Source: JBAYHA01 sp964605975 (GTDB lineage Bacteria; Patescibacteriota; Patescibacteriia; UBA11705; JABHMO01). Taken from it: DNA of 10,493 nucleotides. Within the stretch, counting starts at the first letter, position 1, and every line of letters starts with the position of its first letter. The stretch lies in assembly GCA_964605975.1 (NCBI GenBank), contig CAZSER010000026.1, positions 1 through 10,493 of the forward strand, read 5' to 3'. Positions 1 to 6,285 of this stretch are shown piece by piece. Position numbers and translations under genes: made by a program. The notes below the pieces were generated by a model. It was not told where the DNA came from. It was given only the letters and a program-made list of their open reading frames with translations, and ran no database searches.

Positions 1-1
1 T

Positions 2-145
2 AGATCGGAAGATTTTGATTTTAGGGTTTATGAAAATAAAAATGATGAACCGTTAGAAAAAAGAAGTAATGTTTATTTGTCAGACGAAGAAGTAAAGAGG
101 CAGTTGAAGGAATTTAATGGATTTAAGAAATCAACCGAATTATAA
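2..145 (+). CDS. 3' end of an unrecognised gene (partial)
   Basis: An open frame enters from the left edge and ends at TAA 143-145, giving 47 residues that finish in FKKSTEL. The tail is hydrophilic and charged, with a likely helix around LSDEEVKRQLKEF, and shows no hydrophobic segment. It does not resemble the C-terminus of DnaK or GrpE, the usual partners of dnaJ, so this is probably not a dnaK-dnaJ operon. About 220 bases, including an inverted repeat, separate it from dnaJ. I do not recognise the family and too little is present to assign a role. Confidence 0.6.
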   Translation, partial: RSEDFDFRVYENKNDEPLEKRSNVYLSDEEVKRQLKEFNGFKKSTEL

Positions 146-175
146 TGATCAAAACTGAATAACAGAATAACCCAA

Positions 176-273
176 TTTGTCATTTCGATCGAAGTGGAGA
201 AATCTCAAATTCGGAAAATTGTAAAATACAAACATGAGATCTCTCCATGCAGTTCGTTTATTCGAGATGATAA
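176..273. repeat. REP-doublet-like imperfect inverted repeat
   Basis: Two related units face each other. The left unit (about 179-207, plus strand) runs TGTCATTTCGA to GAGAAATCTCA. The right unit (about 235-271, minus strand) runs ATCATCTCGA to GAGAGATCTCA. Together they make an imperfect hairpin with a loop of about 27 bases (208-234). Each unit also has its own inner stem: ATTTC/GAAAT (182-186 with 199-203) in the left and ATCTC/GAGAT (268-264 with 243-239 on the minus strand) in the right. Bases 184-193 (TTCGATCGAA) are a perfect palindrome. The design is like the GTCATT...AATCTC intergenic repeats I recall from many bacterial genomes. It lies just upstream of dnaJ and encodes nothing visible. 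Confidence 0.6.
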
Positions 274-364
274 AACAGAAAAAGGTAGGTATACATTCTA
301 TCAGATTAACATTATAGCAATTCCAATTAAATAGTCGGTTTATAAATTCAAAAAACAAATTGAT

Positions 365-1450
365 ATGTCAAAAGATTATTATAAAGTATTAGGCGTTGAA
401 AAAAATGCCAATGCAGATGAAATTAAAACTGCTTTTCGCAAACTTGCGCACAAATATCATCCGGATAAAGAGAGTGGAGACGAAGCAAAATTCAAAGAAA
501 TAAATGAGGCTTATCAAGTTTTGGGAAATGAAGAGAAAAGAACTAAATATGACCAATTCGGTAGTGATTTTGAACAGCAAGGCGGTTTTGGTGGTGGCAT
601 GAATTGGGAAGATTTCATGAGACAAGCACGCAGTGGCGGTTTTGGTGGTGCCAGTTTTAATTTTGGTGGATTTGATTTAAATGATCTTTTTGGCGATTTT
701 ATGGGTTTTGGTGGAGGTCGTTCTTCTCGTCGCCAAGGTGGAGAAAATATTCAAGTGGATTTAAATTTAACTTTTGAAGAAGCCGTTTTTGGTGTTAAGA
801 AAAAAGTAGATCTTTTTAAAACTGCAGTTTGTGATCTTTGTTCGGGATCTGGTGCTGAAAAGGGGTCAAAAATGATTAAGTGTAGTGTTTGTGGTGGGGA
901 TGGCAAAAAGAGAATTAGACAACAAACGATTTTTGGAATTATTGAAACAGAAGATATTTGTGATAGCTGTTTTGGTCGGGGACAAAAACCGGAGAAAAAA
1001 TGCTCAAACTGTTCTGGAACAGGTTTAAAGAAAAAAAATGTTGAAATTGAAATTGCTGTTCCGGCCGGAGTTGAAAACGGAACAACATTAAGAGTTTCCG
1101 GGGCGGGAGAAAGTAATCCTTATGGGAGCGGAGATCTTTATGTTAAGATAAGAGTTAAAAAAGATCCTCGGTTTGAAAGGGTTAATGATGATATTTTTAT
1201 CGAGTTAAAAATTAGTTTTGTCGAAGCCGTCTTGGGAGCAAGAAAAACGGTACCAACTTTGGAGGGTGATCTTACTTTGAAAATTGAAGAAGGAACTGAG
1301 CATGGAACTAAGTTAAGAATAAAAGGTAAAGGAGTTCCACGATTAAATGGTTATGGTCGAGGAGATTTTTATGTTATGATAAAAATTGAAATTCCCAAAA
1401 AAATTTCTCGCAAACAAAAAAAATTATTAGAAGAATTTAATGAAGAATAA
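365..1450 (+). CDS. dnaJ: Chaperone protein DnaJ (Hsp40), full length
   Basis: Cytoplasmic co-chaperone that delivers unfolded clients to DnaK and stimulates its ATPase. The domains appear in the order of a type I DnaJ. The J domain (about residues 4-68) has HPD at 32-34. A Gly/Phe-rich linker covers about 71-118. A zinc-binding domain carries four CxxCxGxG repeats with cysteine pairs at 156/159, 173/176, 199/202 and 213/216, all intact. A C-terminal substrate-binding and dimerisation domain follows (about 223-345). At 361 residues it is close to the family norm. The ATG at 365 gives the expected MSKDYYKVLGV start. There is no Shine-Dalgarno site before it and no convincing promoter; TATAAA at 341-346 is a weak -10 candidate. 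No dnaK or grpE is visible in the window. A bidirectional terminator directly follows the stop codon. Confidence 0.97.
   Translation: MSKDYYKVLGVEKNANADEIKTAFRKLAHKYHPDKESGDEAKFKEINEAYQVLGNEEKRTKYDQFGSDFEQQGGFGGGMNWEDFMRQARSGGFGGASFNFGGFDLNDLFGDFMGFGGGRSSRRQGGENIQVDLNLTFEEAVFGVKKKVDLFKTAVCDLCSGSGAEKGSKMIKCSVCGGDGKKRIRQQTIFGIIETEDICDSCFGRGQKPEKKCSNCSGTGLKKKNVEIEIAVPAGVENGTTLRVSGAGESNPYGSGDLYVKIRVKKDPRFERVNDDIFIELKISFVEAVLGARKTVPTLEGDLTLKIEEGTEHGTKLRIKGKGVPRLNGYGRGDFYVMIKIEIPKKISRKQKKLLEEFNEE
581..650 (+). repeat. Short direct repeat in the dnaJ Gly/Phe region
   Basis: The 16-base string GGCGGTTTTGGTGGTG occurs at 581-596 and again at 635-650, in the same frame. It encodes Gly-Gly-Phe-Gly-Gly in the flexible linker of DnaJ. 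It probably reflects the low-complexity linker and local duplication rather than a regulatory element. Confidence 0.8.
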
Positions 1451-1476
1451 AAAAATGCCCATTAGGGCATTTTTTT
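1451..1476. terminator. Bidirectional intrinsic terminator between dnaJ and the convergent gene
   Basis: The stem AAAAATGCCC (1451-1460) pairs with GGGCATTTTT (1465-1474) around the loop ATTA, followed by more T. The A-run on the left becomes a U-tract on the minus strand, so the hairpin can end both dnaJ (stop at 1450) and the minus-strand gene ending at 1484. Confidence 0.9.
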
Positions 1477-1483
1477 GAAATTT

Positions 1484-1978
1484 TTATTTAACAGTTTTGA
1501 TTGTTTTTGCTATTAGGAAGGCACTGTTTTCGGATGGAAGGAAGTTGATCTCGACTTGGTCGCCAACTTCAAGGTTTTGATTGAATAAAATTTTTTCTTC
1601 AAAAAACCAGTTATTATTAATTGGGTCAAAACTATTTTGGTAATAAAAAATTTTTGTTTCGGGAGAAATTTTTACGGGAAAGAGAGTCTCATTATTGTTG
1701 AGTAGCGTTTTAAGATCTAGGTTTTCTTTACGAACAATTAGTAGATCTTGTTTTTTTTCGGTGATTCTCCCAATGAAGTGAGTTTCATCGTTTTTCTGAT
1801 AAAGACCAATAAGTTCGGGAATTTGTGATAGTTTGTTGTCCAAATCCTGGAGTAATAGTTCTTTTTGAATGGTAATTTCTTGATTACAGGTAGCTTTTTG
1901 TGAAAAAAAAGAACCGAGTAAAAAACCAAAACTAAGAATAAAGATAGCCAAGGTTGGGACAACTATTTTTTTGTTCAT
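1484..1978 (-). CDS. Membrane-anchored or exported protein of unknown function
   Basis: 164 residues. The N-terminus has a basic start (MNKK) and one hydrophobic segment at about 5-25, so it is either a signal anchor or an uncleaved signal peptide. There is no clear lipobox before Cys31. A helical, possibly coiled stretch follows (about 33-60). Residues about 66-164 look all-beta: a GRI strand, a run of hydrophobic and charged strands, then LEVGDQVEINF near the end. The general pattern recalls small OB-like or DUF5666-type beta-barrel domains of cell-surface proteins, but this is only a resemblance. The gene converges on dnaJ and shares its terminator. It diverges from the secreted-protein gene at 2053 with overlapping promoters, so the two may be co-regulated at the cell surface. 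There is no Shine-Dalgarno site. Confidence 0.8.
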   Translation of the reverse strand: MNKKIVVPTLAIFILSFGFLLGSFFSQKATCNQEITIQKELLLQDLDNKLSQIPELIGLYQKNDETHFIGRITEKKQDLLIVRKENLDLKTLLNNNETLFPVKISPETKIFYYQNSFDPINNNWFFEEKILFNQNLEVGDQVEINFLPSENSAFLIAKTIKTVK

Positions 1979-1999
1979 AAAAATTATTTTTATAATTTA

Positions 2000-2028
2000 A
2001 TTATAACATAAAAGAAAAGTATGGTATA
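2000..2028 (-). promoter_or_regulatory. Extended -10 promoter for the 1484-1978 gene
   Basis: Read on the minus strand, TGTTATAAT (2008-2000) is a perfect extended -10. The -35 position at 17-base spacing (2028-2023, TATACC) matches poorly. The predicted start, near 1993, leaves a leader of about 15 bases. Confidence 0.65.
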
Positions 2029-2030
2029 AT
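2001..2030 (+). promoter_or_regulatory. Extended -10 promoter for the secreted-protein gene
   Basis: TGGTATAAT at 2022-2030 is a perfect extended -10. TTATAA at 2001-2006 is a possible weak -35 with an 18-base spacer. The predicted start near 2037 gives a leader of about 16 A-rich bases with no Shine-Dalgarno site. This promoter overlaps the divergent minus-strand one. Confidence 0.7.
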
Positions 2031-2052
2031 CAAGAAGAATAAAAAATAAAAT

Positions 2053-3246
2053 ATGTTTAAAACAAAAAAGATATTGGCATTATTTTTAATTGTAGGGGCG
2101 CTTTTCTTTTGGCAAATTTCATTAGTTTTGGCTTGGAGTGAGCCTATTGGAACTCCGCCAACTTACAATGTTGACGCCCCAATAAATGTTGGTAATGCGT
2201 TACAGTTAAAGACGGGATCAATTGGGATCAAGGGAGCAACGCCGGGTATTACTCATGGATTAGCCGTTGGTAGTGGCGCTGATGGTTCAATTATTACCAC
2301 TAATTCGACGACCAGTGCAGTAGTGAAAATTAATGAAAAATTTTATGGTTTAAATGTCGAAGCAACAAATAGAAATAGTTATAATGGTGTTTATTCTGAA
2401 ATTAGCGGGACTAATTCCTCGGCCGGATATTTCAAAAATAATGATTTAACGGGACTAGGAATTAGAGTTCTTAGTGCTGGAACAGGTGGAATTTTTTCTG
2501 GTGGTAAGATTGCTTTATCTTTAAGTTCACCAGAAACGGCATTAAAAATAAACTCAAATAAAGAGGCTGTAATTTCTGAACTTATAAATACTGGCAATCA
2601 AACGGTTAGTAGAACTAAAATCAATTTTTTGGATAATAGAAAGGTCTTTGGATTAAGAACCGAGAAAATAAACCCTTCCAGTGGTCAGGTGGATTTTTTG
2701 GTGGAGTTAGCTCGTGACGATGTCGGTGCATACATAAAATCAATTAATAGTGACAATCTTGCTTTAAAAGTAGATGGAAACTCTAGCTTTTCTGGTGATA
2801 TCTTTGTCGCTGGTGCTCTATCGGTTACGCAGGGGTGTAATGGCTGTTCTGTTGGAGATTTGGCCGAGAATTTTGCTATAAAAGAAGACAAAATAACGGC
2901 TGGTGATATTGTAGCTTTGAATGAAAAACTGCAACTTTTTAAAGCGGATAAAAATGAAAATAGAGTTGTGGGGGTAATTTCTAAATCCCCATCTTTAAAT
3001 TTAAATAATGTCGCTGGAATGCCGTTAGCATTATCTGGTGTTGTTTCTGTTAAAGTTAATAGTGAAAATGGACCGATTTTGGCGGGTGATTTTGTTGCTC
3101 CGTCTTCAACAGCAGGAGTCGGAATGAAAGCTTGTTCAGTGGGGACGGTAGTTGGCAAGGCTTTGGAAAATTTTGCTGATAATTTCGGTGAAATTAAGGT
3201 TTTGGTTAGTCTAAGTTATTTTCCCGGGATAACTTGTCAAAAATAG
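2053..3246 (+). CDS. Secreted fibre-like protein with a Peptidase_G2-like C-terminal domain
   Basis: 397 residues. The signal peptide is clear: basic MFKTKK, a hydrophobic core, and likely cleavage after Ala27 (LVLA before WSEP). The mature protein begins with a WSEPxxxPP motif and an N/G/Q-rich start (about 28-60) of a kind I associate with patescibacterial surface proteins. The middle (about 60-255) has repetitive short beta stretches rich in G, N, S and T, like phage tail-fibre or beta-helix shafts. The C-terminal domain (about 261-395) has CNGCSVGDLAENF, then AGDIVALN (283-290), VVGVIS (305-310) and a second GDFVAPS, ending in LVSLSYFPG. This order resembles the Peptidase_G2 or fibre-chaperone type of domain that can self-cleave; cleavage here is not shown. 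I infer a surface fibre or adhesin. There is no Shine-Dalgarno site. Confidence 0.8.
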   Translation: MFKTKKILALFLIVGALFFWQISLVLAWSEPIGTPPTYNVDAPINVGNALQLKTGSIGIKGATPGITHGLAVGSGADGSIITTNSTTSAVVKINEKFYGLNVEATNRNSYNGVYSEISGTNSSAGYFKNNDLTGLGIRVLSAGTGGIFSGGKIALSLSSPETALKINSNKEAVISELINTGNQTVSRTKINFLDNRKVFGLRTEKINPSSGQVDFLVELARDDVGAYIKSINSDNLALKVDGNSSFSGDIFVAGALSVTQGCNGCSVGDLAENFAIKEDKITAGDIVALNEKLQLFKADKNENRVVGVISKSPSLNLNNVAGMPLALSGVVSVKVNSENGPILAGDFVAPSSTAGVGMKACSVGTVVGKALENFADNFGEIKVLVSLSYFPGITCQK

Positions 3247-3262
3247 AAAATTAAGTTAAAAT
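3234..3262 (+). promoter_or_regulatory. Promoter for cysS, overlapping the end of the upstream gene
   Basis: TTGTCA (3234-3239), a 17-base spacer and TAAAAT (3257-3262), followed by ATAG. The -35 lies inside the last codons of the secreted-protein gene, whose stop is 3244-3246. The predicted start is near 3269, about 50 bases before the cysS ATG. The same TTGTCA-17-TAAAATATAG arrangement precedes holB. Confidence 0.7.
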
Positions 3263-3318
3263 ATAGAAAATATTTTTTAAATAGATTGACCAGGCTACAA
3301 AGAATTTTTGTTAAAAAT

Positions 3319-4707
3319 ATGACAACAGTAAGAATTTATAATACGCTTAGTCGTCAGATTGAAGATTTTAAACCGCAAAACAAAAAGGAGGTTTCTTTTT
3401 ATAGTTGTGGCCCCACCGTTTATGCCTATGCTCATATTGGAAATTTACGGACTTATATTTTCGAAGATATTTTAAAGAGAGTTTTACTTTTTAATGGGTA
3501 TGAGGTTAAGCATGTTTTAAATATTACGGATGTTGGTCATCTGACTGATGATGGTGATGATGGTGAAGATAAAATTGAAAAGACGGCTAATTTAGAATCC
3601 AAATCGGCACAGGATATTGTTGTTTTTTACACCAATGCTTTTAAACAGGATTTACAAAAGTTAAACATTTTGGAACCACAGATTTGGGCCAAAGCAACTG
3701 ATCATATTTCGGAACAAATTGCAATGATAAAAAAACTGGAGGAAAAAGGTTTTTTATATAAAACTTCTGATGGTCTTTATTTTGATACTTCCAAGTTTTC
3801 TAGATATGGTGAGTTGGCACGATTGAATTTATCAGGACAAAATGAGGGTGCGAGGGTAGAAGTTAATCCCGAGAAAAAAAATCCTAATGATTTTGCCGTT
3901 TGGAAATTTTCACCCTCAAACAAAAAAAGACAAATGGAATGGGATTCTCCGTGGGGAGTTGGTTTTCCCGGTTGGCATATTGAATGTTCGGCAATGAGTA
4001 TGAAATATCTAGGTGAAACTTTAGATCTTCATGCTGGGGGAATTGATCATATCCCCGTTCATCATACTAACGAAATTGCGCAAAGTGAATGTGCAACGGG
4101 CAAAAGGTTTGTTAATTATTGGGCGCATGGTGAATTTTTATTAGTTAACGATAATCGAATGGGTAAGTCGGTGGGGAATTTTATTACTTTGACTGATTTA
4201 CAAGAGCAAGGGTTTGAACCTTTGGTTTATCGTTTTTTTTGTTTGTTATCTCATTATCGTAGTAAATTAAATTTTACTTTGGAAAATTTACAAAATGCCA
4301 AAATCATTTGGCAAAAATTTAAAAACAAATTTTTTAACTTGGGAAAATTAACAGGGCAAGTTGATCAAAAATTTTTAAACGATTTTCGTGATTGCGTCAA
4401 TGATGATTTAGGAATTCCCAAAGCGTTAGCCATTGTGTGGGAAGTTTTTAAATCAGATCTGCCTGATTTTGACAAAAGAGCGACTATTTTAGAGTTTGAT
4501 AAAGTACTTGGTTTTGGGTTGTTGAATTTAAAAGAAGAAGAACTGGAAATCCCGGAAGAAATAAAAAAAATGGCTGAAGAAAGATTTTCTGCCAAGTTAA
4601 AAAAGGATTATAAAAGAGCAGACGAGTTAAGAAATAACATTTTGGAAAAAGGTTTTGAAATTGAAGATTTTACGGAAAGTTATAAGATCAAAAAAATAGT
4701 TCGATAA
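3319..4707 (+). CDS. cysS: Cysteine--tRNA ligase (CysRS)
   Basis: Charges tRNA-Cys with cysteine using ATP, in the cytoplasm. This is a class I enzyme. The HIGH-type motif is HIGN at 39-42 and the KMSKS-type motif is RMGKS at 290-294. Likely zinc ligands are Cys30 (SCGPTVY), Cys223 (IECSAMS), His248 and Glu252 (VHHTNE), with the spacing between the last three matching the E. coli enzyme. The C-terminal helical domain (about 350-462) binds the tRNA. The length of 462 is normal. I chose ATG 3319 because it gives MTTVRIYNTLSRQ, the standard family start. An in-frame TTG at 3286 would add 11 residues with no family match. The HIGH and KMSKS signatures are slightly divergent (VHHTNE where most have PHHENE). 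No Shine-Dalgarno site precedes either start. The gene stands alone. Confidence 0.96.
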   Translation: MTTVRIYNTLSRQIEDFKPQNKKEVSFYSCGPTVYAYAHIGNLRTYIFEDILKRVLLFNGYEVKHVLNITDVGHLTDDGDDGEDKIEKTANLESKSAQDIVVFYTNAFKQDLQKLNILEPQIWAKATDHISEQIAMIKKLEEKGFLYKTSDGLYFDTSKFSRYGELARLNLSGQNEGARVEVNPEKKNPNDFAVWKFSPSNKKRQMEWDSPWGVGFPGWHIECSAMSMKYLGETLDLHAGGIDHIPVHHTNEIAQSECATGKRFVNYWAHGEFLLVNDNRMGKSVGNFITLTDLQEQGFEPLVYRFFCLLSHYRSKLNFTLENLQNAKIIWQKFKNKFFNLGKLTGQVDQKFLNDFRDCVNDDLGIPKALAIVWEVFKSDLPDFDKRATILEFDKVLGFGLLNLKEEELEIPEEIKKMAEERFSAKLKKDYKRADELRNNILEKGFEIEDFTESYKIKKIVR

Positions 4708-4726
4708 AAATTTTTACAAAAAAAAG

Positions 4727-4752
4727 AAAGCTGCTCGGTGGGGAGCAGCTTT
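4727..4752. terminator. Strong intrinsic terminator, best suited to the minus strand
   Basis: AAAGCTGCTC (4727-4736) pairs perfectly with GAGCAGCTTT (4743-4752) around a 6-base G-rich loop. On the plus strand only four T follow. On the minus strand the stem is followed by a long run of U (from the A-run 4716-4725 broken by one G). It would end the minus-strand gene (stop at 4786) and probably cysS too. Confidence 0.85.
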
Positions 4753-4765
4753 TCGGTGAATGGTT

Positions 4766-4783
4766 GACGATTTTTTTATCGTC
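4766..4783. other. Second perfect hairpin between the small gene and its terminator
   Basis: GACGAT (4766-4771) pairs with ATCGTC (4778-4783) around a T6 loop (A6 on the minus strand). It starts 2 bases past the stop codon of the minus-strand gene and precedes the main terminator stem. It may protect the 3' end of that transcript. Confidence 0.6.
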
Positions 4784-4785
4784 AG

Positions 4786-5208
4786 TCAATCATCTGGAAG
4801 AATCCCGATATCGATATTTGTTTCGTGGAGAAACGAAACAACCGATTCGGGAAAGAACTTTTTGAATTCCGCAAAAACGATATGACCGTCTTTGGGGGAT
4901 CTACAGGTGTAGATCCGAAGCACCAGGCTTCTGTGCTCGATGTAGCAATGAACATCGGCACTTGACTCCATGACGCATTCCATTATGGTGGCCGCGTCAG
5001 CAATAGGGTTGTCAAAGACAACTACCAGCTCTGCATCTTTCCCGTTTGGGAGTTTGGCGATGGTAAAGTTTTCTTTAGCCAACGCTGTCCTTAGTGCCTG
5101 TCGGACATACTCGGGAGCAAAATGCTCTAGGGCAATCTTTTTGAAAATTGCCGTAATCTGGTTGCCGACAGCGGGAGAAACATAAACACCTTCATTGTTT
5201 ACACACAT
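4786..5208 (-). CDS. Small GC-rich gene, possible divergent SpeD-like pyruvoyl protein
   Basis: 140 residues, no signal peptide or membrane segment, so probably cytoplasmic. Its reality is supported by a strong Shine-Dalgarno site (GGAGGG, 8 bases before the ATG), a promoter with a perfect -10, and a terminator. GC is about 47% (141 of 300 bases in 4801-5100), against about 30% nearby, with different codon choice, which suggests transfer. Residues 74-102 hold Thr74, Glu81-Ser82, His87 and Cys102. These spacings equal those of Ser55, Ser63 (the pyruvoyl-forming serine), His68 and Cys83 in Thermotoga S-adenosylmethionine decarboxylase, and IYTC matches the family's IFTC. Against this, the family's HTxPE is not kept (HCYIE here), and residues 69-82 look more helical than the strand expected. 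I treat SpeD ancestry as a hypothesis; otherwise the protein is unrecognised. Confidence 0.75.
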   Translation of the reverse strand: MCVNNEGVYVSPAVGNQITAIFKKIALEHFAPEYVRQALRTALAKENFTIAKLPNGKDAELVVVFDNPIADAATIMECVMESSADVHCYIEHRSLVLRIYTCRSPKDGHIVFAEFKKFFPESVVSFLHETNIDIGILPDD

Positions 5209-5216
5209 GACACATT

Positions 5217-5222
5217 CCCTCC
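5217..5222 (-). promoter_or_regulatory. Strong Shine-Dalgarno site for the 4786-5208 gene
   Basis: GGAGGG on the minus strand, 8 bases upstream of the ATG at 5208. It decides the start codon. It is the only good Shine-Dalgarno site I found before any gene in the window. Confidence 0.85.
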
Positions 5223-5247
5223 ATTGTTGAGAAGCACCAATATAGAT

Positions 5248-5269
5248 GAAAAAAGTAAAAACTTTTTTC
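5248..5269. other. Perfect hairpin at the 5' end of the minus-strand leader
   Basis: GAAAAAAGT (5248-5256) pairs perfectly with ACTTTTTTC (5261-5269) around an A4 loop (U4 in the minus-strand RNA). The predicted minus-strand transcription start is at about 5269, so the stem would form from the first bases of the mRNA. It may act as a 5' stabiliser or transcription-start structure. Confidence 0.55.
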
Positions 5270-5275
5270 GTGCTA

Positions 5276-5304
5276 ATTATAGAGATAATTTATCTAAAAT
5301 GCAA
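5276..5304 (-). promoter_or_regulatory. Promoter for the 4786-5208 gene
   Basis: On the minus strand, TTGCAT (5304-5299), a 17-base spacer and a perfect TATAAT (5281-5276). The predicted start is near 5269 and the leader is about 60 bases, longer than others in the window. It overlaps the region that must also drive dus on the plus strand, where TAAAAT (5295-5300) is a weak -10 candidate. Confidence 0.7.
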
Positions 5305-5316
5305 TAGCAATACAAT

Positions 5317-6285
5317 ATGGTGGATAACTTTTGGCAAAAACAAAAAAAACCAATGTTAGTTTTGGCGCCATTGGCGGGGATTACGGATGCACCAATGCGT
5401 CGTCTTTGTCGAGATTTTGGGGCGGATATTGTTTATACGGAGATGACTTCAATTGATGGTCTTTTTTATGATTCCAAAAATACGATTAACTATTTAAAAA
5501 AGATGAAGGGAGAAGCTCCAACCGTTTTGCAGTTGTTTGGCAAAAGACCAGAGTTAATTAAAAAAGCGGTACAAATGGTTGAAAAGGCGGGTTTCTCTGG
5601 TATTGATCTAAATTTTGGTTGTCCTGCCAAAAAAGTTGTCAATCATGGTGGTGGCGTTAATTTGTTGCGTGATTTGAATTTATGTCAGGAGTTGGTTCAG
5701 GCCGTTTGTGAATCGACAAAACTTCCAGTATCGGTAAAAACTAGAACTTCTATAAACAAAAAAAATGGATCTGGGAAAATTACGGTCTTTGATTTTATTG
5801 AAAAGATAAAAAATTTACCGGTCACAACCTTAATGCTTCATGGACGAAGCTATGAACAAGGCTTTGTTGGTCCTGTTGATTTTGAAGTGATGAAAGAGGC
5901 GAGACAAAGGTTTAATGGAATTTTTATTGGTAATGGGAATTTAAACACACCAGAGGATGTTAAGGAAATGTTAGAAAAAACTGATGCCGATGGCGTTTCT
6001 TTGGCACGAGGTACTTATGGTAAACCATGGCTATTTCAACAGACCAAAGATTTTTTAAACAAAGGAAGTTATAGTTTTCCAACTTTAAAAGAAATAAAAA
6101 AAACAGCTTTGCGTCACGCCAAATACAATTACAAAATCAAAGGCGATCATGGAATTATTGAAATGCGCAAATATCTATGTTGGTATTTTCGAGGGTTTGA
6201 TGAGGCTTCATTTTGGCGTCAAAGATTAGTTTCAGTGACAACCTTGCCTGAAATAAAAAAGATTTTAAAGGAGATGAAAGAGTGA
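5317..6285 (+). CDS. dus: tRNA-dihydrouridine synthase
   Basis: FMN- and NADPH-dependent enzyme that reduces specific uridines in the D-loop of tRNA. An N-terminal TIM barrel holds the FMN-binding start LAPLAGITDAPMRRL (15-30), the GIDLNFGCPAKKV segment with catalytic Cys102, Lys141 in SVKTRTS, HGR at 175-177, and the phosphate-binding GNGN (205-208) and ARG (230-232). The C-terminal helical domain (about 250-322) has the usual MRKYLCWYFRG motif. The length of 322 is normal. The loop after HGR is HGRSYEQGF rather than the commoner HGRTxxQ. I cannot assign the DusA, DusB or DusC class; the general barrel layout is nearest DusB. There is no Shine-Dalgarno site. The ATG at 5317 is preferred; an in-frame ATG at 5353 is the alternative. 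The gene stands alone and ends in TGA, so TGA is a stop in this organism. Confidence 0.93.
   Translation: MVDNFWQKQKKPMLVLAPLAGITDAPMRRLCRDFGADIVYTEMTSIDGLFYDSKNTINYLKKMKGEAPTVLQLFGKRPELIKKAVQMVEKAGFSGIDLNFGCPAKKVVNHGGGVNLLRDLNLCQELVQAVCESTKLPVSVKTRTSINKKNGSGKITVFDFIEKIKNLPVTTLMLHGRSYEQGFVGPVDFEVMKEARQRFNGIFIGNGNLNTPEDVKEMLEKTDADGVSLARGTYGKPWLFQQTKDFLNKGSYSFPTLKEIKKTALRHAKYNYKIKGDHGIIEMRKYLCWYFRGFDEASFWRQRLVSVTTLPEIKKILKEMKE

Noticed and set aside
2685..3158. 157-residue minus-strand frame inside the secreted-protein gene
   Set aside because: It mirrors the coding frame, and the plus-strand product has a clear signal peptide and domain pattern.
3286..3318. TTG start at 3286 adding 11 residues to CysRS
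   Set aside because: The added residues do not match the family, and ATG 3319 gives the exact usual N-terminus. Part of this stretch (TTGACC) also looks like a -35 box, but no -10 at proper spacing follows.
4970..5185. 71-residue plus-strand frame inside the GC-rich gene
   Set aside because: It is antisense to the 140-residue gene, which has a promoter, Shine-Dalgarno site and terminator on its strand; no such signals exist for this frame.
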